Shown in pieces: positions 9,794 to 16,957 of a stretch of 43,654 nucleotides of DNA. The DNA lies in NCBI GenBank assembly GCA_020073145.1, contig JAIQFS010000049.1:1-43654 (forward strand), written 5' to 3'. Every line of letters starts with the position of its first letter. Within the stretch, counting starts at the first letter, position 1. The position numbers were made by a program, and so were the translations under genes. This DNA comes from Terriglobia bacterium. GTDB taxonomy: Bacteria > Acidobacteriota > Terriglobia > Bryobacterales > Bryobacteraceae. Below the pieces are notes generated by a model, which saw nothing but the letters and a program-made list of their open reading frames with translations, ran no database searches and was not told the origin of the DNA.

Positions 9794-10133
9794 CTGCTCC
9801 CCGCAAAATGCGTTTCGTCCGTGCAACCCGGAGGGTTTGGGCGAGCCCTTCCACTTCCGATCGAACCAGCCTGAGACCCGCGGAGTTCAGGCGGTAATAA
9901 CGGCGGCGTTCAGAACTATCCTCCGGTCCGGAGTTATCGAGTTCTTCGATAAGACTCGCTTCCACCAGCGTACGGAGCGAGCCATACAATGTTCCTGGCC
10001 CCAATCGCACACGTCCACATGTCTGCTGCTCAACTTGCCGCATGATGGCGTAGCCATGAAGATCCTCACCGGCTAAGGCCAAGAGGATGTGAAAGGCCGC
10101 CGTCGGCAGTGGATCAAGTTTCCGTTTTGGCAT
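9786..10133 (-). CDS. PadR family transcriptional regulator
   Basis: Winged-helix repressor of 115 residues, the common short PadR form. The DNA-binding part shows AAFHILLALAGEDLHGYAIMRQVE, then RLGPGTLYGSLRTLVEASLIEEL (recognition helix and wing) and the ERRRYYRLNSAGLRLVRSEV strand-turn typical of the family. The ATG at 10131-10133 lies about 20 bp downstream of the predicted transcription start. The ribosome site is poor. It is first in a three-gene operon, overlapping the membrane protein gene by 8 bp. A palindrome covering the -10 box of its own promoter argues for autorepression. The signal that relieves repression is unknown. Confidence 0.93.
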   Translation of the reverse strand: MPKRKLDPLPTAAFHILLALAGEDLHGYAIMRQVEQQTCGRVRLGPGTLYGSLRTLVEASLIEELDNSGPEDSSERRRYYRLNSAGLRLVRSEVEGLAQTLRVARTKRILRGADV

Positions 10134-10142
10134 AACGAAGAA

Positions 10143-10166
10143 CGATATATCGATAATCGATTATCG
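10143..10166. promoter_or_regulatory. Tandem palindromic operator, probably for PadR
   Basis: Two overlapping perfect palindromes: CGATATATCG (10143-10152) and CGATAATCGATTATCG (10151-10166). The larger covers the -10 box of the padR promoter, and the smaller covers the likely transcription start. This is the expected place for a repressor site. Binding by PadR is inferred from position. Confidence 0.65.
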
Positions 10167-10188
10167 TGCCACTATGCCCTCTTGTCAA
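10160..10188 (-). promoter_or_regulatory. Near-consensus sigma-70-type promoter of the PadR operon
   Basis: On the minus strand, TTGACA (10183-10188, perfect -35) is separated by exactly 17 bp from GATAAT (10160-10165, 5 of 6 matches). The AT-rich -10 stands out in this GC-rich DNA. It predicts a start of transcription near 10152 and a leader of about 20 nt before padR. Confidence 0.8.
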
Positions 10189-10547
10189 GCCTGATTTCTA
10201 AGCCGCACTGGAAGCGCGGAGATCGCGCCGGGGATGGCCAAACTGACACGTGCGTCCTTTACCGGCGAATAAATGCTGTCGGGCTCACCCAGCAAGACAC
10301 CCTGGCCCCAAAAAGTCAACGGGCTACGAAGAAAGAAACCGCGTTCACCCCTTGGCTGGCGTTCGCAGGACCTGCTCATCCCGACTTGCACCCGCCATTA
10401 GTACCGATCCGCAACCCACAGATTCCTCCGACGAGGCTTATTTATATGCCGATTGCCGAGATGGGGGGCTTGGCCAGTTGTCCGAGGTTGGAGTAAGCGG
10501 ATTTTCGGGTTGTGGTAAGCCGTTGATCCTCCGTGCAAAAGAATCGC

Positions 10548-10576
10548 TGAATGCCAGTCTGGCAGGCTGGCATTCA
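10548..10576. repeat. Inverted repeat, REP-like hairpin
   Basis: Perfect 10-bp stem TGAATGCCAG / CTGGCATTCA (10548-10557 and 10567-10576) around a 9-nt loop. There is no T tract, so it is not an obvious terminator. The form resembles a short repetitive extragenic palindrome, but only one copy is present in this window. Confidence 0.5.
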
Positions 10577-10736
10577 TTCAAATCCGATCCCGAGCGGCAG
10601 CGGACAACTAGACACCTAGAACTACGTAAGCGTACGGTGAGGGCCGTCTAGAGGTCGTGCGAACGGCAGAACATTCTGGATGCGGGGGAGCCGCACCCCT
10701 TCTCCATCATTTAGGCTCCCCTTCACGACACCCCAC

Positions 10737-10758
10737 CCCAACGCTTAGCGGCGTTGGG
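10737..10758. repeat. Inverted repeat hairpin
   Basis: Stem CCCAACGC / GCGTTGGG (10737-10744 and 10751-10758), loop TTAGCG. It is stable but not followed by T on either strand. Function unknown. Confidence 0.45.
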
Positions 10759-10971
10759 CCGTCTGGTCTCTAGGCCCCGAAAACTCCTGCGGCGTCGGAT
10801 TATGCTTTGGCGCTGCGGAGGTGTCGATGACTTCTCAGGGATGTCCGGCCTGCCCCCTAAGGATCCGCTCGAAGCGTGCCTTAACCTCCCTGTGCGGCGT
10901 GGAAAGTTCTTCAGCGAAGGGTGTTCCTGCAGAAGCGGCGCTGGGCGCCGAGTTGTTTCAGGATGTCTTAA

Positions 10972-11001
10972 AGGGCGCGGGAGATCTATCTCGCGCGCCC
11001 T
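10972..11001 (-). terminator. Likely terminator of the TonB-dependent receptor gene
   Basis: Lies 16 bp beyond the receptor stop. AGGGCGCG (10972-10979) pairs with CGCGCCCT (10994-11001). After one G/G mismatch the helix continues with GAGAT (10981-10985) and ATCTC (10988-10992). On the minus strand the helix is followed by a short TTTAAG tail. The long GC stem supports termination, but the T tract is short. Confidence 0.55.
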
Positions 11002-11016
11002 GAATGCGAAGACGGA

Positions 11017-14000
11017 CTAGAACGTAAATCGGGCAACCAGCGTGCCGGCGCGCGGATTGACGGCGCCCACCGTCTCTGGAACGATGGTGCCGAAGCCGCC
11101 GCTGTACAAGCCTTTGTTCGGACCGGAAGTGAACGTAGTGGGAGCGGTCGCGAAGTTGCCGAGGTTAATCGCGCTGGTTCCGCCGGCCGGAATCGGGAGT
11201 TGCACCCGGTTGAAGATATTCGTGAACTCCGCGCGAATTTGCAGAACGAAACGTTCTTTGATGCGGAAGTTGCGGCTGAAGTTGGCGTTCTCCGCCGGGT
11301 AGCGGAAGCCCCGGAAGGAGCGAAGCGAGCTTTCATTGGCCGCAAACTGCCCGTCGGGGATGTTCGTGAATGCCGCCGGGTTCAGCACCTGCGTGGTAGT
11401 CGGGTCGAAGCAGTGGCAGTTGACGTTCAGCGGATCCGTGTGGTGCTGGCCGCTGAGATCGGTCCAGTTCACCGACCACGGGCTCTTCCCCGGAATCAAT
11501 TGCGCCGGGCCCGGTCCGTAGCCGAGGAAATTGCTGATGGGCGCGCCGCCGGAACTGGTCGGAAGGCCCACCAAAGCCGCGCTCTGGTAGCTCAGATACC
11601 AGCCCGTACCCCACCCGGACACAATGGAGCCGAGCACTTTGTTGCTCAAGATACCGGAGGTAAAGCGCGGCACCTCGTACTGGGCGCTCACCCGAAGCTG
11701 GTGCGGAGTGTCATAGGGGCTGAGGGTCTTTCCCAAATTCCGGTTAAAGGGATCAGGGCTGCCCATCAAAGCCAGATTCTTCGAGTAGGTGTAATTCGCA
11801 TTGAAGGTCAGACCGTGGCTGAAACGCTTGGTAAATGTGAGCTGGAGCGCATCGTACCAGCTTTTCGCGTCGGGCGCGCCCAAGGGAGCCATGACCCCGC
11901 TGTATTGAGGGAACGGCAGCAGCGCCTGCCGAACCGTCTGGTTCTGCGGGAAATTGCTGTAAGGGAGGAACTGCGTGAGGCCTACGGACGCCAAAGCTGC
12001 CCTCTGCCCCGTAGTCAGGGCCGATATGGGTGTGTTGAACGCGGTGGAGAGCGTCGGATTGCTGAGGTTTGAACCAGAGATTCCAAGGGCGGCAAGCTGC
12101 GACAGACTGAACACGTTGTGCGGAGCGAGGGGAGCGTAGCCGGGGGGGAGGCCGGTGGTGCCGAAGAAGGCGGGGGCGAAGGCGCCGGGAGCTGTCTCCC
12201 AAACCCCGGCATTGCCAATATACCCGGCTTCCACCGCCATGTCTTTGCCAATCGTGCGCTGCACCGTGATATTCCATTGCGTCAGGCGCGCGGGGCGGCC
12301 GGCGTTTTGATCGAGCAGAGCAGGCGCGGCCACCACGGCTCCAGGCGCCTGACCCGCGGCTGGATTATTCAGGGTCGGCCATGCCGCTTGCACGGTGGAC
12401 GGGATCCCGTTCTGAAGCAGTCCGGCGATCTGCCCGAACGCCGGCGTCGTGGCGTTGGCGGAATTGGATGAATAACCGGTGGCGGCGGACCCGTCGAGGG
12501 ACCCGTAAACGATGCCAACACCGCCGCGGAGGACGGTTTTCTCATTCAGTTGGTAGGCTGCGCCTAAACGCGGCCCGATCGCAAACGGATAATTTTTGGC
12601 GAAACTGCAATTGCAGTTGGCTTCGTAAATGATAGCGCCAGGCCGTCCGCTCGCCGAGGGATTGGGTGTGGTGGCGGAGAAGTCTCCATAGCGCCCGAAT
12701 TGTTCTCTCTGGTAGGTGCCGTAGTCCCAACGCAGGCCGTAGTCCAGAGTCAGCTTGCGACTGACCTTCCAGCTATCCTGCAGGAAGATGGCGGACTGGT
12801 AGTTCTGCGTTCGGAGGTTAATGGGCGCGTTGATGGCGATTGCCTGCGCGCCGCCCAGCAGAAACGAAGCCAAACCGAATCCGGCAAAGCCCGAGGACAC
12901 CGTCGTTCCAGCCAGTGACGTCTGTGTGGTGTAGTTCGAAACGTTACCAACGGCGGTGCTGGTACCGAAGGTGTATTGGCCGGCGGTATAGGTGAAATTA
13001 AAGTTGGGATACCTCATCTGCCGGATTTCAAAGCCAGCCTTATAAGTATGCGAGCCGCGCACGTATGTTGCGGAAGTCACGAACGAGGGCCGGCGCTCCC
13101 AGAAATGCTGGTCATATTGGGGCCCCAGATTGCCCATACCGCCCTCTGCGAGACTAGGTAGAACACCGGTGGCAATTAGCGGAAGACCGCGGCCTGGAGA
13201 GATTGCGCCCGATAAGCCGACTGTCTGCTGGATATTCATGAAATCTTCGGGCCCTAATATGAAGTCGGAGTCGTTCCAGCCAAGCGTGTAGTGCATCAGG
13301 AAAGTGGGCGTCACAGTGTGGTCCAGGTTTAGCCGCATTGTCCTGGCGGCATTCCCGGAAGTTCCGGAGACAGTGATGTTATCCGGCAAACTGTCGGCTC
13401 CCGTGCCGGTCCGGGGCGTAGAGGTGGAGGTCCTTTGAAAGTAAAACGCCGCGTGCAGCTTCGCGCCCAGATTTTGATCGACCTTGATGGATGGAATATA
13501 GGATCTGCGGCTGCCGTTGTACGGCGCCAGATAGTTGGATCCAGCCTGGTTGGCATGCGGGCCCAGAGGCTGCGGAACCAGGGAGAGGATTTTAGCCGCA
13601 ACCGGATCGAACCTGTTGTTGGGAATAAAATTGTTCGGGAAAGGATCGCGAACCTGGGCCCCGTTGGGGGCGATGGAGGTGGTGGCGGGGTCGAAGATGG
13701 TACCGCTCGGAATGGTGCGGCCAAGCGGATCTGTGTAGGGCCCGGAAGCGGTTGACACCAGGCGGTTTTCGGTGGTGATGAGGCTGGAAAAATCACCGTT
13801 GCGGTAAGCGGGTATGGGTACCGTGGAATTCGTAGTGGTATTCAGCAGATTCTGGTAGAACTCCTCGAAGCTGAAGAAGAAGAAGGTCTTGTCCTTACCG
13901 TTGTAGACCTTCGGAATCCAGACCGGACCGCCAACCGTGAAGCCGTAGTCATTCTGGTGAATCGCGTTTTTCACTCCCAGGTAGGCCGGAGTAGCGTTCA

Positions 14001-14817
14001 GGGCGGTATTCACCAGGTAGTCATAGGCGGAGCCGTGGAGACCGTTGGTGCCGCTCTTGGTGACTACGTTCACCACAGCTCCCAGGCCGGCCCCGTACTC
14101 CGGGGCGAAACTGCTGGTCAGGATATTGACTTCCTGAACTGCTTCCGACGAGGACTGTGTCTCCATGGTGGCTCCCCCAAGGCGTGAGCTGGTGGGGTTC
14201 ATGGTGGAGCCATCCAGTCGAGTCGCAAGTGAATTGTTCGGCGTGCCGTTGATGACGGTTTGGGTGATGGCGTTGCCGCTCCCGCCTGAGGGGCAGGTCG
14301 CGCTATCGCAATACTGCACGCCAGGCAGCAGGCGCGACGCTGAAAAATAGTCGCGGACACCGTCATTGGTTGCACCCACCGTGAGAAGCGGCAGGTCGTC
14401 CAGTTGCTTCAGTGTGAAGTTGCCCGCCACTTCGGCGCTTTCGGTCCGCAACAGGGAGGCTTCCGCCTGTACGGTTACAGACTCGGTGGCCTCGCCGACT
14501 TGCAGCACGACGTCTTCGCGCATCGTCTGGCCGGCGTCCAGATGGAATTTCGTGTGGGAATATTTTTTAAATCCCGGCACGGTGACGGAGAGTCCGTAGT
14601 CGCCCACTGGTAATTGCGTCACGGTGTAGTTTCCGGTGCTGGAGCTGGCTCCCTGAAAGATCGTTCTCGTATCCGAACTCTGGACTACGACGGGAGCATT
14701 CGCGACAGGAGCTCCGCTTTGGTCGGTTATGGTTCCAGTGATCGTGGCCAGGCCGGTTTGTCCAAAGCCGAAAGACGCGCACGATAAAAGCAGCGATAGC
14801 AGCGAGATTTGCCTCAT
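11017..14817 (-). CDS. TonB-dependent receptor with N-terminal carboxypeptidase-like domain (Oar-like)
   Basis: Outer-membrane receptor of 1266 residues, the large acidobacterial class used for uptake of oligosaccharides or other polymers. A signal peptide occupies about 1-19 (ending SFGFGQ). A carboxypeptidase-regulatory-like beta-sandwich follows (about 22-105; TITGTITDQSGAPVANAPV, GNYTVTQLPVGDYGLSV). The plug domain comes next (about 115-265; LDGSTMNPTSSRLGG, EVNILTSSFAPEYGAGLGAVVNVVTKSG), then a long barrel ending in an aromatic residue (VARFTF), as outer-membrane proteins do. The ATG at 14815-14817 follows AGGGGA. A cysteine pair in the plug (YCDSATC) and another late in the barrel (CHCF) may form disulfides. 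It stands alone, with its own terminator and 430 bp of upstream DNA. The ligand cannot be read from sequence. No SusD-like partner is adjacent. Confidence 0.93.
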   Translation of the reverse strand: MRQISLLSLLLSCASFGFGQTGLATITGTITDQSGAPVANAPVVVQSSDTRTIFQGASSSTGNYTVTQLPVGDYGLSVTVPGFKKYSHTKFHLDAGQTMREDVVLQVGEATESVTVQAEASLLRTESAEVAGNFTLKQLDDLPLLTVGATNDGVRDYFSASRLLPGVQYCDSATCPSGGSGNAITQTVINGTPNNSLATRLDGSTMNPTSSRLGGATMETQSSSEAVQEVNILTSSFAPEYGAGLGAVVNVVTKSGTNGLHGSAYDYLVNTALNATPAYLGVKNAIHQNDYGFTVGGPVWIPKVYNGKDKTFFFFSFEEFYQNLLNTTTNSTVPIPAYRNGDFSSLITTENRLVSTASGPYTDPLGRTIPSGTIFDPATTSIAPNGAQVRDPFPNNFIPNNRFDPVAAKILSLVPQPLGPHANQAGSNYLAPYNGSRRSYIPSIKVDQNLGAKLHAAFYFQRTSTSTPRTGTGADSLPDNITVSGTSGNAARTMRLNLDHTVTPTFLMHYTLGWNDSDFILGPEDFMNIQQTVGLSGAISPGRGLPLIATGVLPSLAEGGMGNLGPQYDQHFWERRPSFVTSATYVRGSHTYKAGFEIRQMRYPNFNFTYTAGQYTFGTSTAVGNVSNYTTQTSLAGTTVSSGFAGFGLASFLLGGAQAIAINAPINLRTQNYQSAIFLQDSWKVSRKLTLDYGLRWDYGTYQREQFGRYGDFSATTPNPSASGRPGAIIYEANCNCSFAKNYPFAIGPRLGAAYQLNEKTVLRGGVGIVYGSLDGSAATGYSSNSANATTPAFGQIAGLLQNGIPSTVQAAWPTLNNPAAGQAPGAVVAAPALLDQNAGRPARLTQWNITVQRTIGKDMAVEAGYIGNAGVWETAPGAFAPAFFGTTGLPPGYAPLAPHNVFSLSQLAALGISGSNLSNPTLSTAFNTPISALTTGQRAALASVGLTQFLPYSNFPQNQTVRQALLPFPQYSGVMAPLGAPDAKSWYDALQLTFTKRFSHGLTFNANYTYSKNLALMGSPDPFNRNLGKTLSPYDTPHQLRVSAQYEVPRFTSGILSNKVLGSIVSGWGTGWYLSYQSAALVGLPTSSGGAPISNFLGYGPGPAQLIPGKSPWSVNWTDLSGQHHTDPLNVNCHCFDPTTTQVLNPAAFTNIPDGQFAANESSLRSFRGFRYPAENANFSRNFRIKERFVLQIRAEFTNIFNRVQLPIPAGGTSAINLGNFATAPTTFTSGPNKGLYSGGFGTIVPETVGAVNPRAGTLVARFTF

Positions 14818-15246
14818 TTAAGTTCCCCTCTAGATGGACCAATGCTGATCGGTCGCCCGGTATGAACTCCCAGACCCGATTGTCAGTCCAGCCACATATT
14901 TAACCACACTTTTAAGGCCAATGCGGTCAAAGAGTCTGCCAAACAGGAGGGCGGTCAACCCGTTCAGCTGTGGCACAGTAGCGCAGTTGATCTGGCATTC
15001 GCATGCCGGCGACACGGCCCATCAATATCAGTTTTCGCGCGTGCCTGCGGGCCGTGAAGCAGTTGGCGCGGCGCATGCGAGCTTCCGTATGTATTCGGAA
15101 CGCTTTCGACGGTGAGCTGCGGGGGCGAATGCCGCGTAGCGCCATTGTGCCATCACCGCGGTGTCATGGTTCAGCATGATGATGACGATGATGTTGGTGC
15201 GGTTGTTGCTGCTGGTGGTGAGCGAACGGTTTCCGGGGCAGGAGGC
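14818..15246. other. Intergenic region upstream of the receptor
   Basis: About 430 bp without a supported gene. It holds the leader of the receptor gene (AGGGGA ribosome site near 14823-14828 on the minus strand) and a low-complexity run of ATGATG/GTTGTTG-like triplets near 15175-15230. No clear promoter hexamers were found. Confidence 0.45.
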
Positions 15247-16476
15247 TCAGCCGCGCAGGGATGTGCTCACGCCGCTTTCCCATTCCTGCAGCATCCGTTG
15301 GCCGGTTGCGGCGCACTCCGGATGACTTTTCGCGTAGGCATGGACTTCTCCTGTGGTCTCCTGAATCGCTTCGGCAATGCGCTCCAGGATCTGCCTCACT
15401 TTCGCGGGCGTGCCGCCCCCCCGGGTTTCACCGAGCTTCCTCAGTTCCTTTGCCGTCGGCCAGCGTGTCGAGCCGTTGAGGGTGAGGGCCAGGCTGTCCT
15501 TGGGAAGGTACACGGACGTTGTCACGAGATCATAGACCGGCGCCAGCCGGGCTTCGCCCAGTACGTCGTCATAAACGATCCCGAAATTCTTCAGATGCGC
15601 GTCTCCATTCCTGAGCGCGCAGTTCAGCGCAATCAGGAGGAAGAGCTTCTCCAGGTCTTCGCTGACATGGGTGGAGTTCGCAAACTGGGAGAACCGCTTC
15701 ATCACCTGGGTCTCGTAGCTGCCGCGATATTTCTCATCGGTCCTGCGGGCGTTGAGCGCACAGAAATCCTCGAATCCCCGGTACGTTCCGTCCATGCGCA
15801 GGTCGAAGCGGTCGATGACCAGCGCCATGCCGTCTTCGGCAAGGCGGAAGGGAGGAACCTCCAGTCCGCACTTGCGCGCGATCGTCAGGCAGAAATACTC
15901 ATTGGCGGCAAGCTGGGGATATTGATTCGGCTCCCACAGCTTCACGATATGGGTCGCGCCGCGGTAGCTTGCCGAGAGCCGGTGGCCGGTGCGTTCCATC
16001 TCAGAGAAGGCGTTTTGGTCGCGCACGAGGATCTTAGGCTGCACGCCGCTGATGCCTGAGTAGGATGCGAACTTCTCGAGCAGGTATCGGAACAGATCTC
16101 CGCCGCGCCTGCGTGCGAGAATCTCGTCTACCGACTGGAACGGCACGTCCTCGTTGAGCTGCTCCTTGTCGCCGGTGTAGCGGATGCGTCCGACCTGCGA
16201 GCGACCGACGATCGACAGCAGGTCGAATTCGTCGAAAGTGCCCGTGGCTTTCGCAAAAGTAAGACGCAGACGCTCGCGCAGAAACCCTTCCGGCAGGTTC
16301 ATCTCGAAGATGGGCGGCAGGCCGAAGTTCACGCTCCAGGAGGGGAGGCGGACGGGCATGGTGACGGATACGGCGCGCGCGGCTTTGGTATCGGGCAGAT
16401 AGGCGAACGTGCTGCCGCGTTCGCCGTGACGGTCAAGGAGCCCCGCCTCAGCTGCGTCGGCCCAGACTTTGATCAT
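15247..16476 (-). CDS. hipA: HipA family toxin kinase
   Basis: Serine/threonine kinase toxin of a type II toxin-antitoxin module. Known HipA enzymes phosphorylate aminoacyl-tRNA synthetases and cause dormancy. Length is 409 residues, near the usual 420-440. An N-terminal subdomain (LPEGFLRERL, LSIVGRSQVGRIRY) precedes the ATP-binding loop SGISGVQPK (about 140-148), the ATP lysine in HIVKLW (K179), the catalytic loop RNGDAHLKN (D292, N297) and the metal-binding Asp in APVYDLV (D316). All key residues are present, so the kinase should be active. The ATG at 16474-16476 overlaps the end of the antitoxin gene by 29 bp, so it is translated from the same message. The gene order (antitoxin first) is canonical. 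Confidence 0.93.
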   Translation of the reverse strand: MIKVWADAAEAGLLDRHGERGSTFAYLPDTKAARAVSVTMPVRLPSWSVNFGLPPIFEMNLPEGFLRERLRLTFAKATGTFDEFDLLSIVGRSQVGRIRYTGDKEQLNEDVPFQSVDEILARRRGGDLFRYLLEKFASYSGISGVQPKILVRDQNAFSEMERTGHRLSASYRGATHIVKLWEPNQYPQLAANEYFCLTIARKCGLEVPPFRLAEDGMALVIDRFDLRMDGTYRGFEDFCALNARRTDEKYRGSYETQVMKRFSQFANSTHVSEDLEKLFLLIALNCALRNGDAHLKNFGIVYDDVLGEARLAPVYDLVTTSVYLPKDSLALTLNGSTRWPTAKELRKLGETRGGGTPAKVRQILERIAEAIQETTGEVHAYAKSHPECAATGQRMLQEWESGVSTSLRG

Positions 16477-16726
16477 CGCGATCTTCCTGCATCAGTTCGT
16501 CGAGGGTGGGGCGCTGCGAGCTTGCCGTCTGGAGCGCCAGTTCTAACCCAAGAGCGTTCAGCAGTCGGGTGACTTTCAAAAGACCCAACTCCCCGGCGCG
16601 TCCGTTTTCGAGCGCGTCGAGCGTGGCCCGGCTTAGCCCTGCCTTGCGCGTGAGTTCCGCCTGGCTGAGCTTGAGCGCTTTTCGGCGCTCGGCGATCCGG
16701 CTGCCAAGGGAGACCAAGTCTAACAC
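16448..16726 (-). CDS. hipB: HipB-like XRE antitoxin
   Basis: Helix-turn-helix antitoxin and autorepressor of the HipA toxin. The domain is complete: LGSRIAERRKALKLSQAELTRKAGLS (helices 1-2), RATLDALENGRAG (recognition helix), LLKVTRLLNALGLELAL, then a flexible acidic/polar tail of the kind that contacts HipA. I place the start at the GTG at 16724-16726 (92 residues). A longer frame from a TTG at 16745-16747 would begin inside operator 1 and upstream of the -10 box, so its codons would not be transcribed from the promoter seen here. The predicted transcription start lies within a few bases of the GTG, so the message may be leaderless. The 29-bp overlap with hipA couples their translation. Confidence 0.88.
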   Translation of the reverse strand: MLDLVSLGSRIAERRKALKLSQAELTRKAGLSRATLDALENGRAGELGLLKVTRLLNALGLELALQTASSQRPTLDELMQEDRDDQSLGRRS

Positions 16727-16728
16727 AC

Positions 16729-16746
16729 TGCCTAGTATATTAGGCA
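16729..16746. promoter_or_regulatory. hipBA operator 1
   Basis: TGCCTA-GTATAT-TAGGCA, an inverted repeat with 6-bp arms and a 6-bp centre, covering the -10 box. Identical to operator 2. Position and duplication argue that HipB (or HipBA) binds here. Confidence 0.8.
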
Positions 16747-16762
16747 ATTGTCAGTTTTGCAA
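16734..16762 (-). promoter_or_regulatory. Promoter of hipBA
   Basis: On the minus strand, TTGCAA (-35, 16757-16762) and TATACT (-10, 16734-16739) are separated by 17 bp. The -10 lies inside operator 1. The start of transcription should be near 16727, almost on the hipB GTG. Confidence 0.7.
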
Positions 16763-16768
16763 GCACTA

Positions 16769-16786
16769 TGCCTAGTATATTAGGCA
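16769..16786. promoter_or_regulatory. hipBA operator 2
   Basis: Exact 18-bp copy of operator 1, centre-to-centre distance 40 bp (about four helical turns), just upstream of the -35 box. The two sites on the same face of the helix would allow cooperative binding by two HipB dimers. Confidence 0.8.
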
Positions 16787-16957
16787 TTCAGGCGCAAGCC
16801 GACTCCCAAATTGGATGGAGACCCGCCGCCCGGCCGCGCGCCGGCAGAGGTTTCTTCGCATCGCCCGTTACCGATACAATAGATTGGCTTGAGAGGGGAA
16901 CCGCCCCCGCCGTGCGAACCGCACTGCGGGCTGAGGCGCTTCCCTGCAGGGGACATC

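Larger units (their letters stand above)
10189..10971. other. Long non-coding stretch with hairpins
   Basis: About 780 bp between the padR promoter and the receptor terminator. Short open frames exist on both strands, but none has a ribosome site with a protein-like composition. It contains two strong inverted repeats listed separately. It may be decayed sequence. I recognise no gene fragment. Confidence 0.5.

Noticed and set aside
15175-15230. ATGATG/GTTGTTG-like triplet run
   Set aside because: Low-complexity DNA in an intergenic region; no gene or repeat array can be built from it.
16727-16747. TTG start for hipB
   Set aside because: Lies upstream of the predicted transcription start and inside the operator; kept only as an alternative.
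16852-16880. Possible promoter TTCTTC / TACAAT before the VOC gene
   Set aside because: The -10 is good, but the -35 matches only weakly, so it was not listed as a feature.
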